A DNA stretch of 64,000 bases from Sphingomonas aracearum (lineage in GTDB: Bacteria; Pseudomonadota; Alphaproteobacteria; Sphingomonadales; Sphingomonadaceae), in contig NZ_QQNB01000001.1 of the NCBI RefSeq assembly GCF_003345355.1, forward strand, positions 1,240,001 to 1,304,000, written 5' to 3'. The position numbers and the translations under genes were made by a program. The notes below the pieces were generated by a model. It was not told the origin of the DNA. It made no database searches and was given only the letters and a program-made list of their open reading frames with translations. Shown here one piece after another: positions 43,202 through 52,809 of this stretch. Positions within the stretch are counted from its first letter, which is position 1. Every line of letters starts with the position of its first letter.

Positions 43202-46200
43202 GATCGCGCTCGCCGCGATTCTCGCCAGCGCGCTTGCTATCCCGGCATCGGCGCAGGTGGCCCGCGTCACGCAGAACCTGCAGGCGCCGGTGAAGACGTT
43301 CGGCCGCGTCAGCTACGATGCGCGCTCGCTGATGATCGACGGCAAGCGCCTGGTGGTCTGGTCGAGCGAGATGCACCCCTTCCGCCTGCCCTCGCCGGAC
43401 CTGTGGCGCGACATCCTTCAGAAGATGAAGGCCAGCGGCTTCAACACCGTCGCGGTCTATTTCGACTGGGGGTATCATTCGCCCAAGCAGGGCGTGTACG
43501 ATTTCACCGGCATCCGCGACATGGATCGCCTGCTGACGATGGCCGAGCAGGAAGGCCTGTTTGTCATCACCCGGGCCGGCCCATACGTGAATGCAGAGCT
43601 GTCGCGCGGCGGCTTTCCCGGCTGGCTGGTCAACCAGCGCGCCCGTGCCCGCACCGACGACCCCGCCTATCTCGCCGCGGTCGACGAGTGGCTGGACCAG
43701 ATCAACCCGATCATCGCCCGCCACCAGATCAACAATGGTGGGAGCGTCATCCTCCACCAGATCGAGAACGAGCTGGCGCTGACCACCCCGGCGCAAGCCC
43801 GCTACATGGATCACCTGTTCGCCAAGGCCAAGGCGGACGGCATCACCGTGCCGATCTTCCACAACGACCAAGGCCGCAATGGCTATTGGGCTCCCGAGAG
43901 CTCGAAGGTTGAGAACGTCGTCCACGGCCCCAACGACATGTACGCGTTCGACGGCTATCCCGGCGGCACCTGCACCGTCGCTGGCAAGCCGATGCGTGGG
44001 AGCGCGGCGCCGGACTGGGGCTATTACGGCCCGGGCGGCGCGAAGGGCGGCGCCTCCGCCTCGCCCGACACGCCCGGCTTCCTTGCCGAATTCGGCGGCG
44101 GCTGGTTCGATTACTGGGGCTCGAACGGCGGCTACGAATGCAACGCGATCCAGCGCGGCAAGCGTTTCCAGCGCGTGTTCTACGGTACCAACCTCGCCAA
44201 CGGCATCGGCATCCAGAGCTTCTACATGGGCTATGGCGGCACCAGCTGGGGCTGGCTGCCGGCGCCGGTGGTGTTCACTTCCTACGATTACGGCTCGGCC
44301 ATCTCCGAGGTGCGCGAAGTCCGCGAAAAGGCGGAGGAGCTCAAACAGCTGGCCGGGCTGATCGCCGCGGTGCCCGACATGGCGGGGATGGTGCCGGCCG
44401 GTGCGGTGACGATCTCCTCCCCTGCCATCCAGGTCTATCACAACAAGTCGCCGGAAACCGACGCGCGCTTCCTGCTCGTCACGCACAAGCCGTCCAACGG
44501 CACGAGCGACGACAGCTTCACCGTGACCGCAGACCTGCCCGACGGCCGCTACACGCTGCCGCTGCGCCTCAACGGCTTCGATGCCAAGTGGCTGCTGGCG
44601 GGCGTGACGCTCGGCGGCCAGCGCCTCGTTTATTCCACCTCCGAATTGCAGACGGCCGCCCGCATCGACGGCGAGGACGTGATCCTGCTCTACAATCGCG
44701 ATGGCGAGCGCGGCGAAACCGTGCTGCGCTACACCTCGCGGCCGCAGACCGAGATCGTGGAGGGGATGGCGACCACCGACTTCGACGCCGCAACCGGCGA
44801 CCTGCGCCTGCGCTACACGCCGTCGTCGGAAGACATGCGCACCGGCTTCGCCGGCAAGGGCCGCGCCGTGGTGCGCGTCACCGGCGGCGGCCGCCCGCCG
44901 TTGACGCTGATCCTTGCACAGGAAAGCGCGGCGGTACGCTTCTGGCACCCGGCGGGCAGCGACGTGCTGGTCAACGGCCCGGCGCTCGTCCGCACCGCCC
45001 GCACGAAGGGCGGCACCGTGGCGCTGACCGGCGACACCAGCGCCGAAACGCTGCTCGAACTCTGGGCACCCGCCGCCGCGCGCAAGGTCACCTGGAACGG
45101 CGCGCCGGTCGCGATGAAGCCGCTGGGCATCGGCAGCAGCCGCATCGCCGCGCGCCCGGTGGCCGGCCCCGCCCCCGTCACCCTCCCCGCGCTGACCCGA
45201 TGGCGCACCGCCGCGGGCGCGCCGGAGACGAACCCGGCGTTCGACGACAGCGGCTGGCAGGCGATCGACGGCCGCAGTGCCGCCACCATCACCGCCAAGC
45301 CGGACGGCCAGCCGACGATGGGGATGGACCCGTATGGCTTCCATGACGGCGACGTCTGGTACCGCGGCCGCTTCACCGGCTCGGCCGAGGCGAGGAGCCT
45401 GGCGCTTTATTATGGCGGCGGCGGCTCCGGCATGGTGCAGGTGTTCCTGGACGGCAAGTTCGTCGGCCAGGACGAGCTGCCTTCCGGCTTGCCGCGCCCG
45501 ATCACCACCGGCCTCGCCCGCTTCGACCTGGGCGATGCGGCGAGCGCGCCCGGCGAGCATGTGCTGGCGGTCATGGTCCGCAACAACGGCCATAACTGGG
45601 ACCTCGACTCGGACGACTTCCACAAGGAAGCGCGCGGCCTCGTTTCCGCCTCGCTGGAGGCACCGGGCGGGCGCAGCTTTGCGGTGCCGATCGCGTGGAA
45701 GATCCAGGGCAAGCAGGGCGGCGAAGACCTGCCCGATCCCGCCCGCGGGCCGGCCAACAATGGCGGGCAATATGGCGAGCGGATGGGCTGGCACCTGCCC
45801 GGCTTCGACGATGCCGCCTGGAAGCCGGCCGGCCTGCCCGGCGGGTCGCTCGCCGGCACCACCTGGTACCGCGCCCGCTTCGACCTGAACGTGCCGAAGG
45901 GGCAGGACGCGACGATCGGGCTGGCGTTCGGCGACACGGCCACGCCGCGCTCGCCCGGCCGCTACCGCGTGCTGATGTTCGTGAACGGCTGGAACATGGG
46001 CCAGTTCATCGCCCATGTCGGCCCGCAGCGCGTGTTCCCGATCCCGGAGGGCATCCTGAACCATCACGGCGCGAACAGCGTCGCGCTGGCCGTCACCTCG
46101 GACGGGCGGCCCGGTGACGGCTTGGAGCAGGTAAGGCTGGTGACGATGCGCAACGTGCGCGGCGGCGTGCCGGTCCGCATGGTGGCGGCCCCTGCCAAGC

Positions 46201-46217
46201 TGGCCGCAGCCAGGTGA
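43194..46217 (+). CDS. Glycoside hydrolase family 35 beta-galactosidase, exported
   Basis: A 1007-residue protein with a signal peptide (residues 1-20, ending ASAQ). The GH35 barrel spans about 40-390: GKRLVVWSSEMHPFRLP, FNTVAVYFDWGYHSPKQGVYDF, GPYVNAELSRGGFPGWL, acid/base Glu193 in HQIENELA and nucleophile Glu299 in FLAEFGGGWFDYWG. C-terminal jelly-roll domains (WYRGRFTGSAEARSLALYYGGGGSG; WYRARFDLNVPKG) follow. It would remove terminal beta-galactose from pectic galactan or arabinogalactan in the periplasm, next to the galactanase GH53. Confidence 0.9.
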   Translation: MRRIALAAILASALAIPASAQVARVTQNLQAPVKTFGRVSYDARSLMIDGKRLVVWSSEMHPFRLPSPDLWRDILQKMKASGFNTVAVYFDWGYHSPKQGVYDFTGIRDMDRLLTMAEQEGLFVITRAGPYVNAELSRGGFPGWLVNQRARARTDDPAYLAAVDEWLDQINPIIARHQINNGGSVILHQIENELALTTPAQARYMDHLFAKAKADGITVPIFHNDQGRNGYWAPESSKVENVVHGPNDMYAFDGYPGGTCTVAGKPMRGSAAPDWGYYGPGGAKGGASASPDTPGFLAEFGGGWFDYWGSNGGYECNAIQRGKRFQRVFYGTNLANGIGIQSFYMGYGGTSWGWLPAPVVFTSYDYGSAISEVREVREKAEELKQLAGLIAAVPDMAGMVPAGAVTISSPAIQVYHNKSPETDARFLLVTHKPSNGTSDDSFTVTADLPDGRYTLPLRLNGFDAKWLLAGVTLGGQRLVYSTSELQTAARIDGEDVILLYNRDGERGETVLRYTSRPQTEIVEGMATTDFDAATGDLRLRYTPSSEDMRTGFAGKGRAVVRVTGGGRPPLTLILAQESAAVRFWHPAGSDVLVNGPALVRTARTKGGTVALTGDTSAETLLELWAPAAARKVTWNGAPVAMKPLGIGSSRIAARPVAGPAPVTLPALTRWRTAAGAPETNPAFDDSGWQAIDGRSAATITAKPDGQPTMGMDPYGFHDGDVWYRGRFTGSAEARSLALYYGGGGSGMVQVFLDGKFVGQDELPSGLPRPITTGLARFDLGDAASAPGEHVLAVMVRNNGHNWDLDSDDFHKEARGLVSASLEAPGGRSFAVPIAWKIQGKQGGEDLPDPARGPANNGGQYGERMGWHLPGFDDAAWKPAGLPGGSLAGTTWYRARFDLNVPKGQDATIGLAFGDTATPRSPGRYRVLMFVNGWNMGQFIAHVGPQRVFPIPEGILNHHGANSVALAVTSDGRPGDGLEQVRLVTMRNVRGGVPVRMVAAPAKLAAAR

Positions 46218-47440
46218 GCGGCGCGCTCACCCGCCGCCGGTTCGGCGCACTCGCCGGCGCGGGGGCGCTCGCCGCCGCGCTCCCGGCGCGCGCCGCGCCC
46301 GGCGGCATCCGGCCCGGCCCGTACCTGCTCGGCGCCGACGTGTCGTGGATCCCGGAGGACGAGGCGGAGGGCGCGACCTACTGGCAGGACGGGCGCCAGC
46401 GCGATCCGCTCGCCATCCTGAAGGACACCGGCTTCAACGCGATCAAGCTGCGCACCTTTGTCGATCCGGCCAATGGCTATAGCAGGCGCAAGCCGGGCGG
46501 TCCGTGGTGCGACCTCCAGCACACGCTTGCGTTCGGCCGGCGCATCAAGGCGGCGGGCCTCCACTTCACGCTGACGCTGCATTATTCGGACGACTGGGCC
46601 GATCCGCAGAAGCAGAACAAGCCCGCCGCCTGGGCGCAACTGCCGTTCCCGCAACTGGTCGAGCGCGTCCGCACCTACACCGCCGATGCGCTGGCGACGC
46701 TGGAGCGCGGCGGGGCGGCGCCCGATCTGGTGGTGATCGGCAACGAGACCACCTTCGGCATGCTGTGGCCGGACGGCCGGGTCGCGCTGACGGTCCCGAC
46801 CGGCAATCCGCAGACCGACGCCGTGCACCTCAACGTCGCCGGAGCGGGAGGCTACGACCAGTTCGCCGCCTTGCTGAAGGCCGGCATCGCCGGCGCCCGC
46901 GCCGCCGCGCCGCGCGCGCAGATCGCGCTGCACAACCATCTCGGCCGCCACTGGCCGATCGTGCAGCACTGGACCGACAATCTCCGCGCCCGCGGCGTCG
47001 CGCCCGACGCGATCGGCTTCTCCTGCTACCAGCAGGCGGCGCAGGGTGACTGGGAGCGCACCTTCACCGAGTTCGAGCGGCGCTATCCCGGCATCGGCTT
47101 CCTCGCGCTCGAATATTCGTCGCGCAAGCGGTACGTGAACGACCTCGTCCATGCCCGCCGCCACGGCTGGGGCAGCTACATCTGGGAACCGACGCGGCAT
47201 CAGGAAGCGATCTTCCTGAAGGACGGCAAGCCCGCCGGCGAAGGCCCGCGTCCGGACCTGCTCGCCCAGGGCATCAACGCCGCCGAAGCCCCCGGTGCGG
47301 CGCCCTCGGTGCAGCCGCAGAAGCCGCCCGCCGGCCATGGCGGCCGCTACGACCTGAACCCCGATTTCGCCACCCTCTACCGCCACATGGCGCGCGACTA
47401 CGGCCTCGTCCCTTCGCGCCCGACCAACAGGAGAAAGTAA
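46214..47440 (+). CDS. Glycoside hydrolase family 53 endo-beta-1,4-galactanase
   Basis: A 408-residue exported enzyme with a Tat-like leader (LTRRRFGALAGAGAL). GH53 motifs are GADVSWIPEDE, FNAIKLRTFVDP, LHYSDDWADPQKQ, the acid/base in VVIGNETTFGMLWPDG (Glu178) and a Glu in LALEYSSRKRY as nucleophile. It cuts the beta-1,4-galactan side chains of rhamnogalacturonan I. The GTG start at 46214 overlaps the GH35 stop by four bases. Its product would be finished by GH35 and GH2. Confidence 0.9.
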   Translation: MSGALTRRRFGALAGAGALAAALPARAAPGGIRPGPYLLGADVSWIPEDEAEGATYWQDGRQRDPLAILKDTGFNAIKLRTFVDPANGYSRRKPGGPWCDLQHTLAFGRRIKAAGLHFTLTLHYSDDWADPQKQNKPAAWAQLPFPQLVERVRTYTADALATLERGGAAPDLVVIGNETTFGMLWPDGRVALTVPTGNPQTDAVHLNVAGAGGYDQFAALLKAGIAGARAAAPRAQIALHNHLGRHWPIVQHWTDNLRARGVAPDAIGFSCYQQAAQGDWERTFTEFERRYPGIGFLALEYSSRKRYVNDLVHARRHGWGSYIWEPTRHQEAIFLKDGKPAGEGPRPDLLAQGINAAEAPGAAPSVQPQKPPAGHGGRYDLNPDFATLYRHMARDYGLVPSRPTNRRK

Positions 47441-48553
47441 TTGGCCGCCCTCAACCACGCCGTGCCGCGTGCAGACGTCACCACCGCCATCGACAAGCTG
47501 ATGGACAACCTCGTCAACATCAAGGACGAGACCGGCGAGTTCCTGCTCCACCTGGAAGACGGCCGCATCATCGACACCAAGGGCTGGGCCGGCTGGGAAT
47601 GGACCCACGGCGTCGGCCTGTTCGGCATGTGGCGCTATTACGAGCAGACCGGCGACATCAAGGCGCTCGACATCATCAAGCAATGGTTTGAGGACCGGTT
47701 CGCCGAGGGCACGCCGACCAAGAACATCAACACCATGGCGCCGTTCATCACGCTGGCCTACCTGTACGAGCTGGAAGGCGACCCGCGCTACATCCCCTAT
47801 CTCGACACCTGGGCCGAATGGCTGATGGCGCCCGACGGCCTGCCCAAGACGGAGGAAGGCGGCTTCCAGCACATCGTCTACAATGACGAGAATCCGGGCG
47901 AGATGTGGGACGACACCCTCATGATGTCGGTCCTGCCGCTGGCCAAGATCGGCCTGCTGCTGAATCGCCCGCACTATGTGGAGGAGGCCAAGCGCCAGTT
48001 CCTCGTCCATATCAAGTACCTGTTCGACAAGAAGACGGGCCTGTGGTTCCATGGCTGGGACTTCAACGGCCGGCACAATTTCGCGGAAGCCTTGTGGGCG
48101 CGCGGCAATTGCTGGGTGACGATCGCGATCCCGGAAATCATCGAGATCCTCGACCTCCAGCCCGGCGACGCGTTCCGCAGCTTCCTGATCGACACGCTGG
48201 CGGCACAGGTGAAGACGCTGGCCGAGACGCAGGACGCAAGCGGCCTGTGGCACACGCTGATCGTCGACCCGACCAGCTACCTTGAGGCCTCGGCGACCGC
48301 CGGCTTCGCCTACGGCATCCTGAAGTCGGTGCGGAAGGGCTATCTGCCCCGTCACTATGAGGCGATCGGCCTCAAGGCGGTGCAGGGGGTGCTCGACAAT
48401 ATCGACGAGGCGGGCGAGCTGAAACAGGTCAGCTTCGGCACCGCGATGGGCGACACCCAGCAATTCTACAAGGACATCGCGCTCACCTCGATGCCCTATG
48501 GCCAGAGCCTCGCGCTCATCGCGCTGGGAGAGTTCCTGCGCACGTATATCTGA
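47441..48553 (+). CDS. Unsaturated rhamnogalacturonyl hydrolase (GH105)
   Basis: A 370-residue alpha6/alpha6 barrel of the YesR/YteR family, which hydrates and splits the unsaturated galacturonate-rhamnose disaccharides released by rhamnogalacturonan lyases. Family blocks: GWAGWEWTHGVGLFGMWRYYE, NINTMAPFITLAYLYE, IVYNDENPGEMWDDTLMMSVLPLA, FAEALWARGNCW and YLEASATAGFAYGILK. There is no signal peptide, so it acts in the cytosol and the disaccharide must be imported. The start is a TTG directly after the GH53 TAA, with AGGAGAAAG upstream. It is followed by a REP doublet and the symporter. Confidence 0.92.
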   Translation: MAALNHAVPRADVTTAIDKLMDNLVNIKDETGEFLLHLEDGRIIDTKGWAGWEWTHGVGLFGMWRYYEQTGDIKALDIIKQWFEDRFAEGTPTKNINTMAPFITLAYLYELEGDPRYIPYLDTWAEWLMAPDGLPKTEEGGFQHIVYNDENPGEMWDDTLMMSVLPLAKIGLLLNRPHYVEEAKRQFLVHIKYLFDKKTGLWFHGWDFNGRHNFAEALWARGNCWVTIAIPEIIEILDLQPGDAFRSFLIDTLAAQVKTLAETQDASGLWHTLIVDPTSYLEASATAGFAYGILKSVRKGYLPRHYEAIGLKAVQGVLDNIDEAGELKQVSFGTAMGDTQQFYKDIALTSMPYGQSLALIALGEFLRTYI

Positions 48554-48565
48554 CGACCCGCAACG

Positions 48566-48675
48566 CTGTTCCCCGGCGAAGGCCGGGGTCCAGTTGGGCG
48601 AAGAGACGTGAGCAAGGCGCGGCGCCCGCCAACTACCTACACCGCAACTGGACCCCGGCCTTCGCCGGGGAACAG
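48566..48675. repeat. REP doublet with 31-bp perfect inverted arms
   Basis: The arms at 48566-48596 and 48645-48675 are exact reverse complements (31 of 31) separated by 48 bases. Each contains its own CCCCGGC/GCCGGGG hairpin, as in the copy at 5864-5964. The element sits between GH105 and the symporter, and the right arm ends 15 bases before the symporter ATG. Confidence 0.85.
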
Positions 48676-48690
48676 GCCCGAGGATAGCCC

Positions 48691-50232
48691 ATGGCCACCG
48701 ACCCCATCGCCGCCCGCCCCGTGCTGCCGACCGCGCCTAGCCGCCCCGTCCGCTGGTACAACCTGGCCGCCTATGGCTCCAACGACGTGCTCGGCGCGGG
48801 CTCCATGGCGGTCATCTCCACCTGGATCCTGATCTTCTATACCAGCTTCTGCGGACTGTCCGCGGTGCAGGCGACGATCATCTTCGGCGTGGCGCGCGTG
48901 CTGGATGCGTTCACCAGCCCGATGATCGGGCACCTGTCCGACAATATCGGCCGCTCCTGGCTGGGGCGGAAGTTCGGGCGGCGGCGTTTCTTCATCCTGG
49001 CCGCGATCCCGCTGCTGCCCTCCTTCGCGATCATGTGGGTCGCCGGCCAGGGTTTCTGGTATTATCTCGTCACCTACGTGCTGTTCGAGATGGTCTATGC
49101 GATGGAGATCATCCCGTACGAGACGCTCGCCAGCGAGATGGCGACCGATTACCGCACCAAGGCCAAGTTCGCCGGCGCGCGCATCCTCCTGGGCCAGCTG
49201 TCGGCCATCGGCGCGGCGTTCCTGCCCGGCGCGCTGATCGCGCGGCTGGGGCCGGACGATCCCGACACCTATCTCTACATGGGCATCATCTTCTCCGCCC
49301 TGTTCATGGCGGCGGCAGGCCTGCTCTATGCCTTCAGCTGGGAGCGGCAGCGGCCCAAGGGGCTGGACGAGGAAGAGGCCGGCGACAAGCCGACGCTGGG
49401 CGCCGCGTTCAAGGCGCTGTACCGCAACCTGTTCTCCACCCTGCGCATCCGCGCGTTCCGCCTGCACCTGGGCATGTATCTGGGCGGCTATATCAGTCAG
49501 GACATCTACAACGCGGCCTTCACCTATTTCGTGATCTTCGCGCTGGCCGGCTCCACCGCCATCGTCTCGCAGCTGGTGGGCGTGACCTATATCGTCCAGT
49601 TCGTCGCGGTGATCCTGGCGATCAACTTCGCGCTCCGCCTCTCGCCCTCGGCCGCCTACCGCATGGCGGCGATCAGCTTCGGCCTGGGCGTGGCGATCTT
49701 CCTCATCATGTATGCCGCAGGCTACACCGCCACCTCCTCGCTGTTCTGGCTGCCGGTGGTGTTCGCCGGGCTGGGCCGCGGCGCGCTGAACTACATTCCC
49801 TGGGCGACCTACAACTACATGGCGGACGTGGACGAGATCGTCACCGGCCGCCGCCGCGAAGGTGCGTTCGCCGGCGTGATGACGTTCGTGCGCAAGATGA
49901 GCCAGGCGCTTGCCGTTATCCTGGTGGGCCAGGTGATGCAGGCATCGGGCTTCGTGTCCAAGGCGACCACGCAGAGCCCCTCGGCCCTCGCCGGCATCGT
50001 CGGCGTGATGGGCGCGGGGACGATCGCCATGCTGCTGTTCGGCATGTTCGTCTCCACCCGCTTCCGCCTGAACCCGCGCACCCATGCGGTGTTGCTGGAG
50101 GAGATCGAGCATTTCCGCGCCGGCGCGCGGACGCCGACCACGCCGGAGAACGCGGCGGTCGTGGAGGACCTGTCCGGCTGGTCCTATGACCGGCTATGGG
50201 GCAACAACCCGGTCGCGAACGCGCAGAAGTGA
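48691..50232 (+). CDS. GPH-type sugar:cation symporter (MFS superfamily)
   Basis: A 513-residue inner-membrane transporter with about 12 helices. Glycoside-pentoside-hexuronide symporter features: NLAAYGSNDVLGAGSMAVISTW in helix 1, FGVARVLDAFTSPMIGHLSDNIGRSWLGRKFGRRRFF after helix 2, and VYAMEIIPYETLASEMATDYRTKAKFAGAR in the middle loop. Placed after GH105, it probably imports unsaturated rhamnogalacturonan disaccharide, rhamnose or galactose from the periplasm. The following GH43-like gene overlaps its stop (GTGA). Confidence 0.85.
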   Translation: MATDPIAARPVLPTAPSRPVRWYNLAAYGSNDVLGAGSMAVISTWILIFYTSFCGLSAVQATIIFGVARVLDAFTSPMIGHLSDNIGRSWLGRKFGRRRFFILAAIPLLPSFAIMWVAGQGFWYYLVTYVLFEMVYAMEIIPYETLASEMATDYRTKAKFAGARILLGQLSAIGAAFLPGALIARLGPDDPDTYLYMGIIFSALFMAAAGLLYAFSWERQRPKGLDEEEAGDKPTLGAAFKALYRNLFSTLRIRAFRLHLGMYLGGYISQDIYNAAFTYFVIFALAGSTAIVSQLVGVTYIVQFVAVILAINFALRLSPSAAYRMAAISFGLGVAIFLIMYAAGYTATSSLFWLPVVFAGLGRGALNYIPWATYNYMADVDEIVTGRRREGAFAGVMTFVRKMSQALAVILVGQVMQASGFVSKATTQSPSALAGIVGVMGAGTIAMLLFGMFVSTRFRLNPRTHAVLLEEIEHFRAGARTPTTPENAAVVEDLSGWSYDRLWGNNPVANAQK

Positions 50233-51245
50233 TCGCGCTCGCCGCCGCCCTGCTGGCGCTTGCCCAAGCTGGCGCGGTCGCCGCCCAACCGGCGGAAGCC
50301 GGTGCCCTTGCGCCCAAACCGCTGTTCCGCGATCCGGTGCATGACGGCGCAGCGGACCCGTCCACCGTCTACGATCCGCAGACGCGTGAATGGGTGATGT
50401 TCTACACCAGCCGCCGCGCCGACTTGGCCATGGAGGATGCCAGGGACGTGCGCTGGGTGCACGGCACCGTGATCGGCATTGCCCGGTCGCAGGACGGCGC
50501 GCACTGGCGCTACGGCGGCACGGCGGCGATCCCGGCATCGTGCACCGGCGCGACCTTGTGGGCGCCGGACGTGGAGCGGTTTGACGGCCAGTGGCACATG
50601 TGGGTGACGGTGGTTCCCGGCATCTATCGCGACTGGAACGCGCCGCGCTTTCTCGTTCACCTCACCAGTCCCGATCTCAAGCGCTGGACCTGCGGCGAGC
50701 GGGTGGAACTCGGCTCGGACCGGGTGATCGACGCCAGCGTCGTCGCCCTTCAGAGCGGCGGCTTCCGCCTGTTCTTCAACGACGAGCGGATGAACAAGGC
50801 GATCCGCACCGCCGACAGCACGGACCTCGTCCACTGGACGGTGAAGGACCGGCTCACCGACACGCCGGGCGAAGGCCCCAAGGCCTTTCGCTGGCGTGGT
50901 CGCTGGTGGCTGGTGTCGGACGCCTGGAAGGGTCTGCTGGTCCTGTCCTCGGCCGATGGCGAGCGCTGGACGCGCCAGCCCGGCTACCTGCTGGCCGAGC
51001 CCGGCATCGCCCCCACGGACCGTGCCAAGGGCCAGCACCCCGACGTGATCGTCGCCGGCGACCGCGCGTACATCGTCTATTTCGTCCATCAGGACGGCGA
51101 GGCGGAGGCGCAGGCCAACCCCGACCGGAAGCGGCGCAGCGTGCTGCAGATCGCCGAGCTGAAGGAGGTGGCCGGGCAGCTCACCGTCGATCGCAACGCC
51201 CCCGCTCGTGTGCGGCTCGTTCCGCCCGCTCCGGCCCGCCGCTGA
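50229..51245 (+). CDS. GH43-like five-bladed propeller protein, exported
   Basis: A 338-residue exported protein: signal peptide up to AQPAEA, then a beta-propeller of the GH43/GH32 type. Blocks HDGAADPSTVYDPQTREWVMFYT (first Asp), TLWAPDVERFDGQWHMWVTV and DASVVALQSGGFRLFFNDE (second acid) fit the clan layout, but the exact family (GH43 or a relative) is uncertain. Likely an exo-acting arabinosidase or galactosidase on side chains. The GTG start at 50229 overlaps the symporter stop, so transport and trimming are coupled. Confidence 0.68.
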   Translation: MIALAAALLALAQAGAVAAQPAEAGALAPKPLFRDPVHDGAADPSTVYDPQTREWVMFYTSRRADLAMEDARDVRWVHGTVIGIARSQDGAHWRYGGTAAIPASCTGATLWAPDVERFDGQWHMWVTVVPGIYRDWNAPRFLVHLTSPDLKRWTCGERVELGSDRVIDASVVALQSGGFRLFFNDERMNKAIRTADSTDLVHWTVKDRLTDTPGEGPKAFRWRGRWWLVSDAWKGLLVLSSADGERWTRQPGYLLAEPGIAPTDRAKGQHPDVIVAGDRAYIVYFVHQDGEAEAQANPDRKRRSVLQIAELKEVAGQLTVDRNAPARVRLVPPAPARR

Positions 51246-51318
51246 CCGCCCGAGGGCTCGCCGCCGCGGCGCGGATGTCCTAGGTCGCCCGCTTTCCCCG
51301 GCGGAGTGACACGAAACC

Positions 51319-52806
51319 ATGGCGGCCACACACCTGCAGGATCGATCCAGGCTGCGTCGCTGGTGGAGCCTGTGGGTGGTCGGCGGCGTGGATCACGACG
51401 CGGTGCTGCGCCAGATCGCGGCGGACTCGGGCTGGTCGGGGCGCTATGCCTTTCTGATCATCATCTCGGCGGCCATTTCCCTCCTCGGCCTGCTGATGCC
51501 GTCGGTGGCGGTGCTGATCGGGGCGATGCTGCTGTCGCCCTTGATGATGCCGATCATCGGCCTGGGCTTCGGCATCGCCACGGTGGATGCGCACGAGATC
51601 CGCCGCAGCGCCACCGCGCTGATCGCCGGCGCCGCGATCGCGGTTGCGCTGTCGGTGCTGTGCGTCACGCTGTCGCCGATCCAGACGATCACCGGCGAGA
51701 TCGCCGGACGCACCCGGCCGACCCTGTTCGACCTGCTGGTTGCCTTGCTGTCGGCAATCGCCGGAGCCTATGCCCTGATCCGCGGCCGGGGCGGCACGGT
51801 GGTGGGCGTGGCCATCGCCATCGCGCTGATGCCCCCGCTGGTGGTGGTCGGCTTCGGGATCGCCACCGCCAACTGGACGGTGTTCACCGGCGCGCTGCTG
51901 CTGTTCGTGACCAATGCGATCACCATTGCGCTCACCGCGGCGCTGGTCGCGCGCGTCTACGGCTTTGGCAGCCATCTGTCGCCGCAGCATACCGGATGGC
52001 AGCTGATCCTGTTCGTCGCCGCGCTCGGGCTCCTGTCCCTCCCGCTCGGCGCCGCGCTACGCCAGATCGCCTTCGAAGCCGTGGCGCAGCGGCAGGTGCG
52101 CGACACGATCGGCGAGCGGTTTCCGGACGCCTCGCGCCTGGGTCAGCTGGACATCGACTATTCCGCGCGGCCGATCCGCATTCGCGCCGTGGTGCTGACA
52201 CCGCGGCTCGATCCCACTGCCGACCGGGTGCTCGCGGCCTCGCTGCGGGAGCGGCTGGACCAGCGGGTCGACGTGCATGTCGATCAGCTGCGCGTCGCGC
52301 CGGACGGGAACGGGGTGGAAGCGGCGCAGATCGCCCGCGCCAGCAATTCCGCCGGCTCCGCGGAAGGAGACCGCCAGCGGGCGGCCGTGGCCGATCTCGC
52401 GCTGATCGCCGGGGTCGAACCCGGTGCGATCCGGGTGGAGGGGCAGACGCTGGCCGCCACGGCGGCGCCGCTGCCCGGATTGCCGCTGGCCGGCTATCGC
52501 GCGCTGGAGGAACGGGCGGCGCGCGCGCTGCCGCAATGGACGATCCGCCTCGCGCCACCGCCGGACACGCCGCTGCCGCCGATGACCTTCACCCAAGGCG
52601 TGCTCGACGGAAGCGCGCTGGACGCCGTCGCCTGGGCGTCGCAGCGGCTGAACCGCGCGCTGCTGGTGGACGGCGGAACGCTGGCGCAGCGGCGCGCCGT
52701 GGCGGACGGCATCGTCAGCCGCGGCGGATCGGCGAGCTCGGGAGCGGCAGGCGGCGCCGTGCGCCTGCGCTGGGCGCCCTCCGCGGACGAAACTCCGCCG
52801 GCCTGA
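51319..52806 (+). CDS. DUF389 family membrane protein
   Basis: A 495-residue protein. The first 240 residues hold about six to seven helices with the DUF389 pattern (AAISLLGLLMPSVAVLIGAMLLSPLMMPIIGLGFGI, then GVAIAIALMPPLVVVGFGIA). The C-terminal half is a soluble domain with GERFPDASRLGQLDIDYSARP and repeated beta-alpha units. Function is unknown in the family. It starts 73 bases after the GH43-like stop and is convergent with the esterase gene. It is probably unrelated to pectin use. Confidence 0.85.
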   Translation: MAATHLQDRSRLRRWWSLWVVGGVDHDAVLRQIAADSGWSGRYAFLIIISAAISLLGLLMPSVAVLIGAMLLSPLMMPIIGLGFGIATVDAHEIRRSATALIAGAAIAVALSVLCVTLSPIQTITGEIAGRTRPTLFDLLVALLSAIAGAYALIRGRGGTVVGVAIAIALMPPLVVVGFGIATANWTVFTGALLLFVTNAITIALTAALVARVYGFGSHLSPQHTGWQLILFVAALGLLSLPLGAALRQIAFEAVAQRQVRDTIGERFPDASRLGQLDIDYSARPIRIRAVVLTPRLDPTADRVLAASLRERLDQRVDVHVDQLRVAPDGNGVEAAQIARASNSAGSAEGDRQRAAVADLALIAGVEPGAIRVEGQTLAATAAPLPGLPLAGYRALEERAARALPQWTIRLAPPPDTPLPPMTFTQGVLDGSALDAVAWASQRLNRALLVDGGTLAQRRAVADGIVSRGGSASSGAAGGAVRLRWAPSADETPPA

Positions 52807-52809
52807 ACG

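Noticed and set aside
43194..46217. Treating the two GH35 genes (43194 and 62547) as a duplicated segment.
   Set aside because: Their C-terminal regions differ in sequence and domain make-up, so they are separate family members and not a recent duplication.
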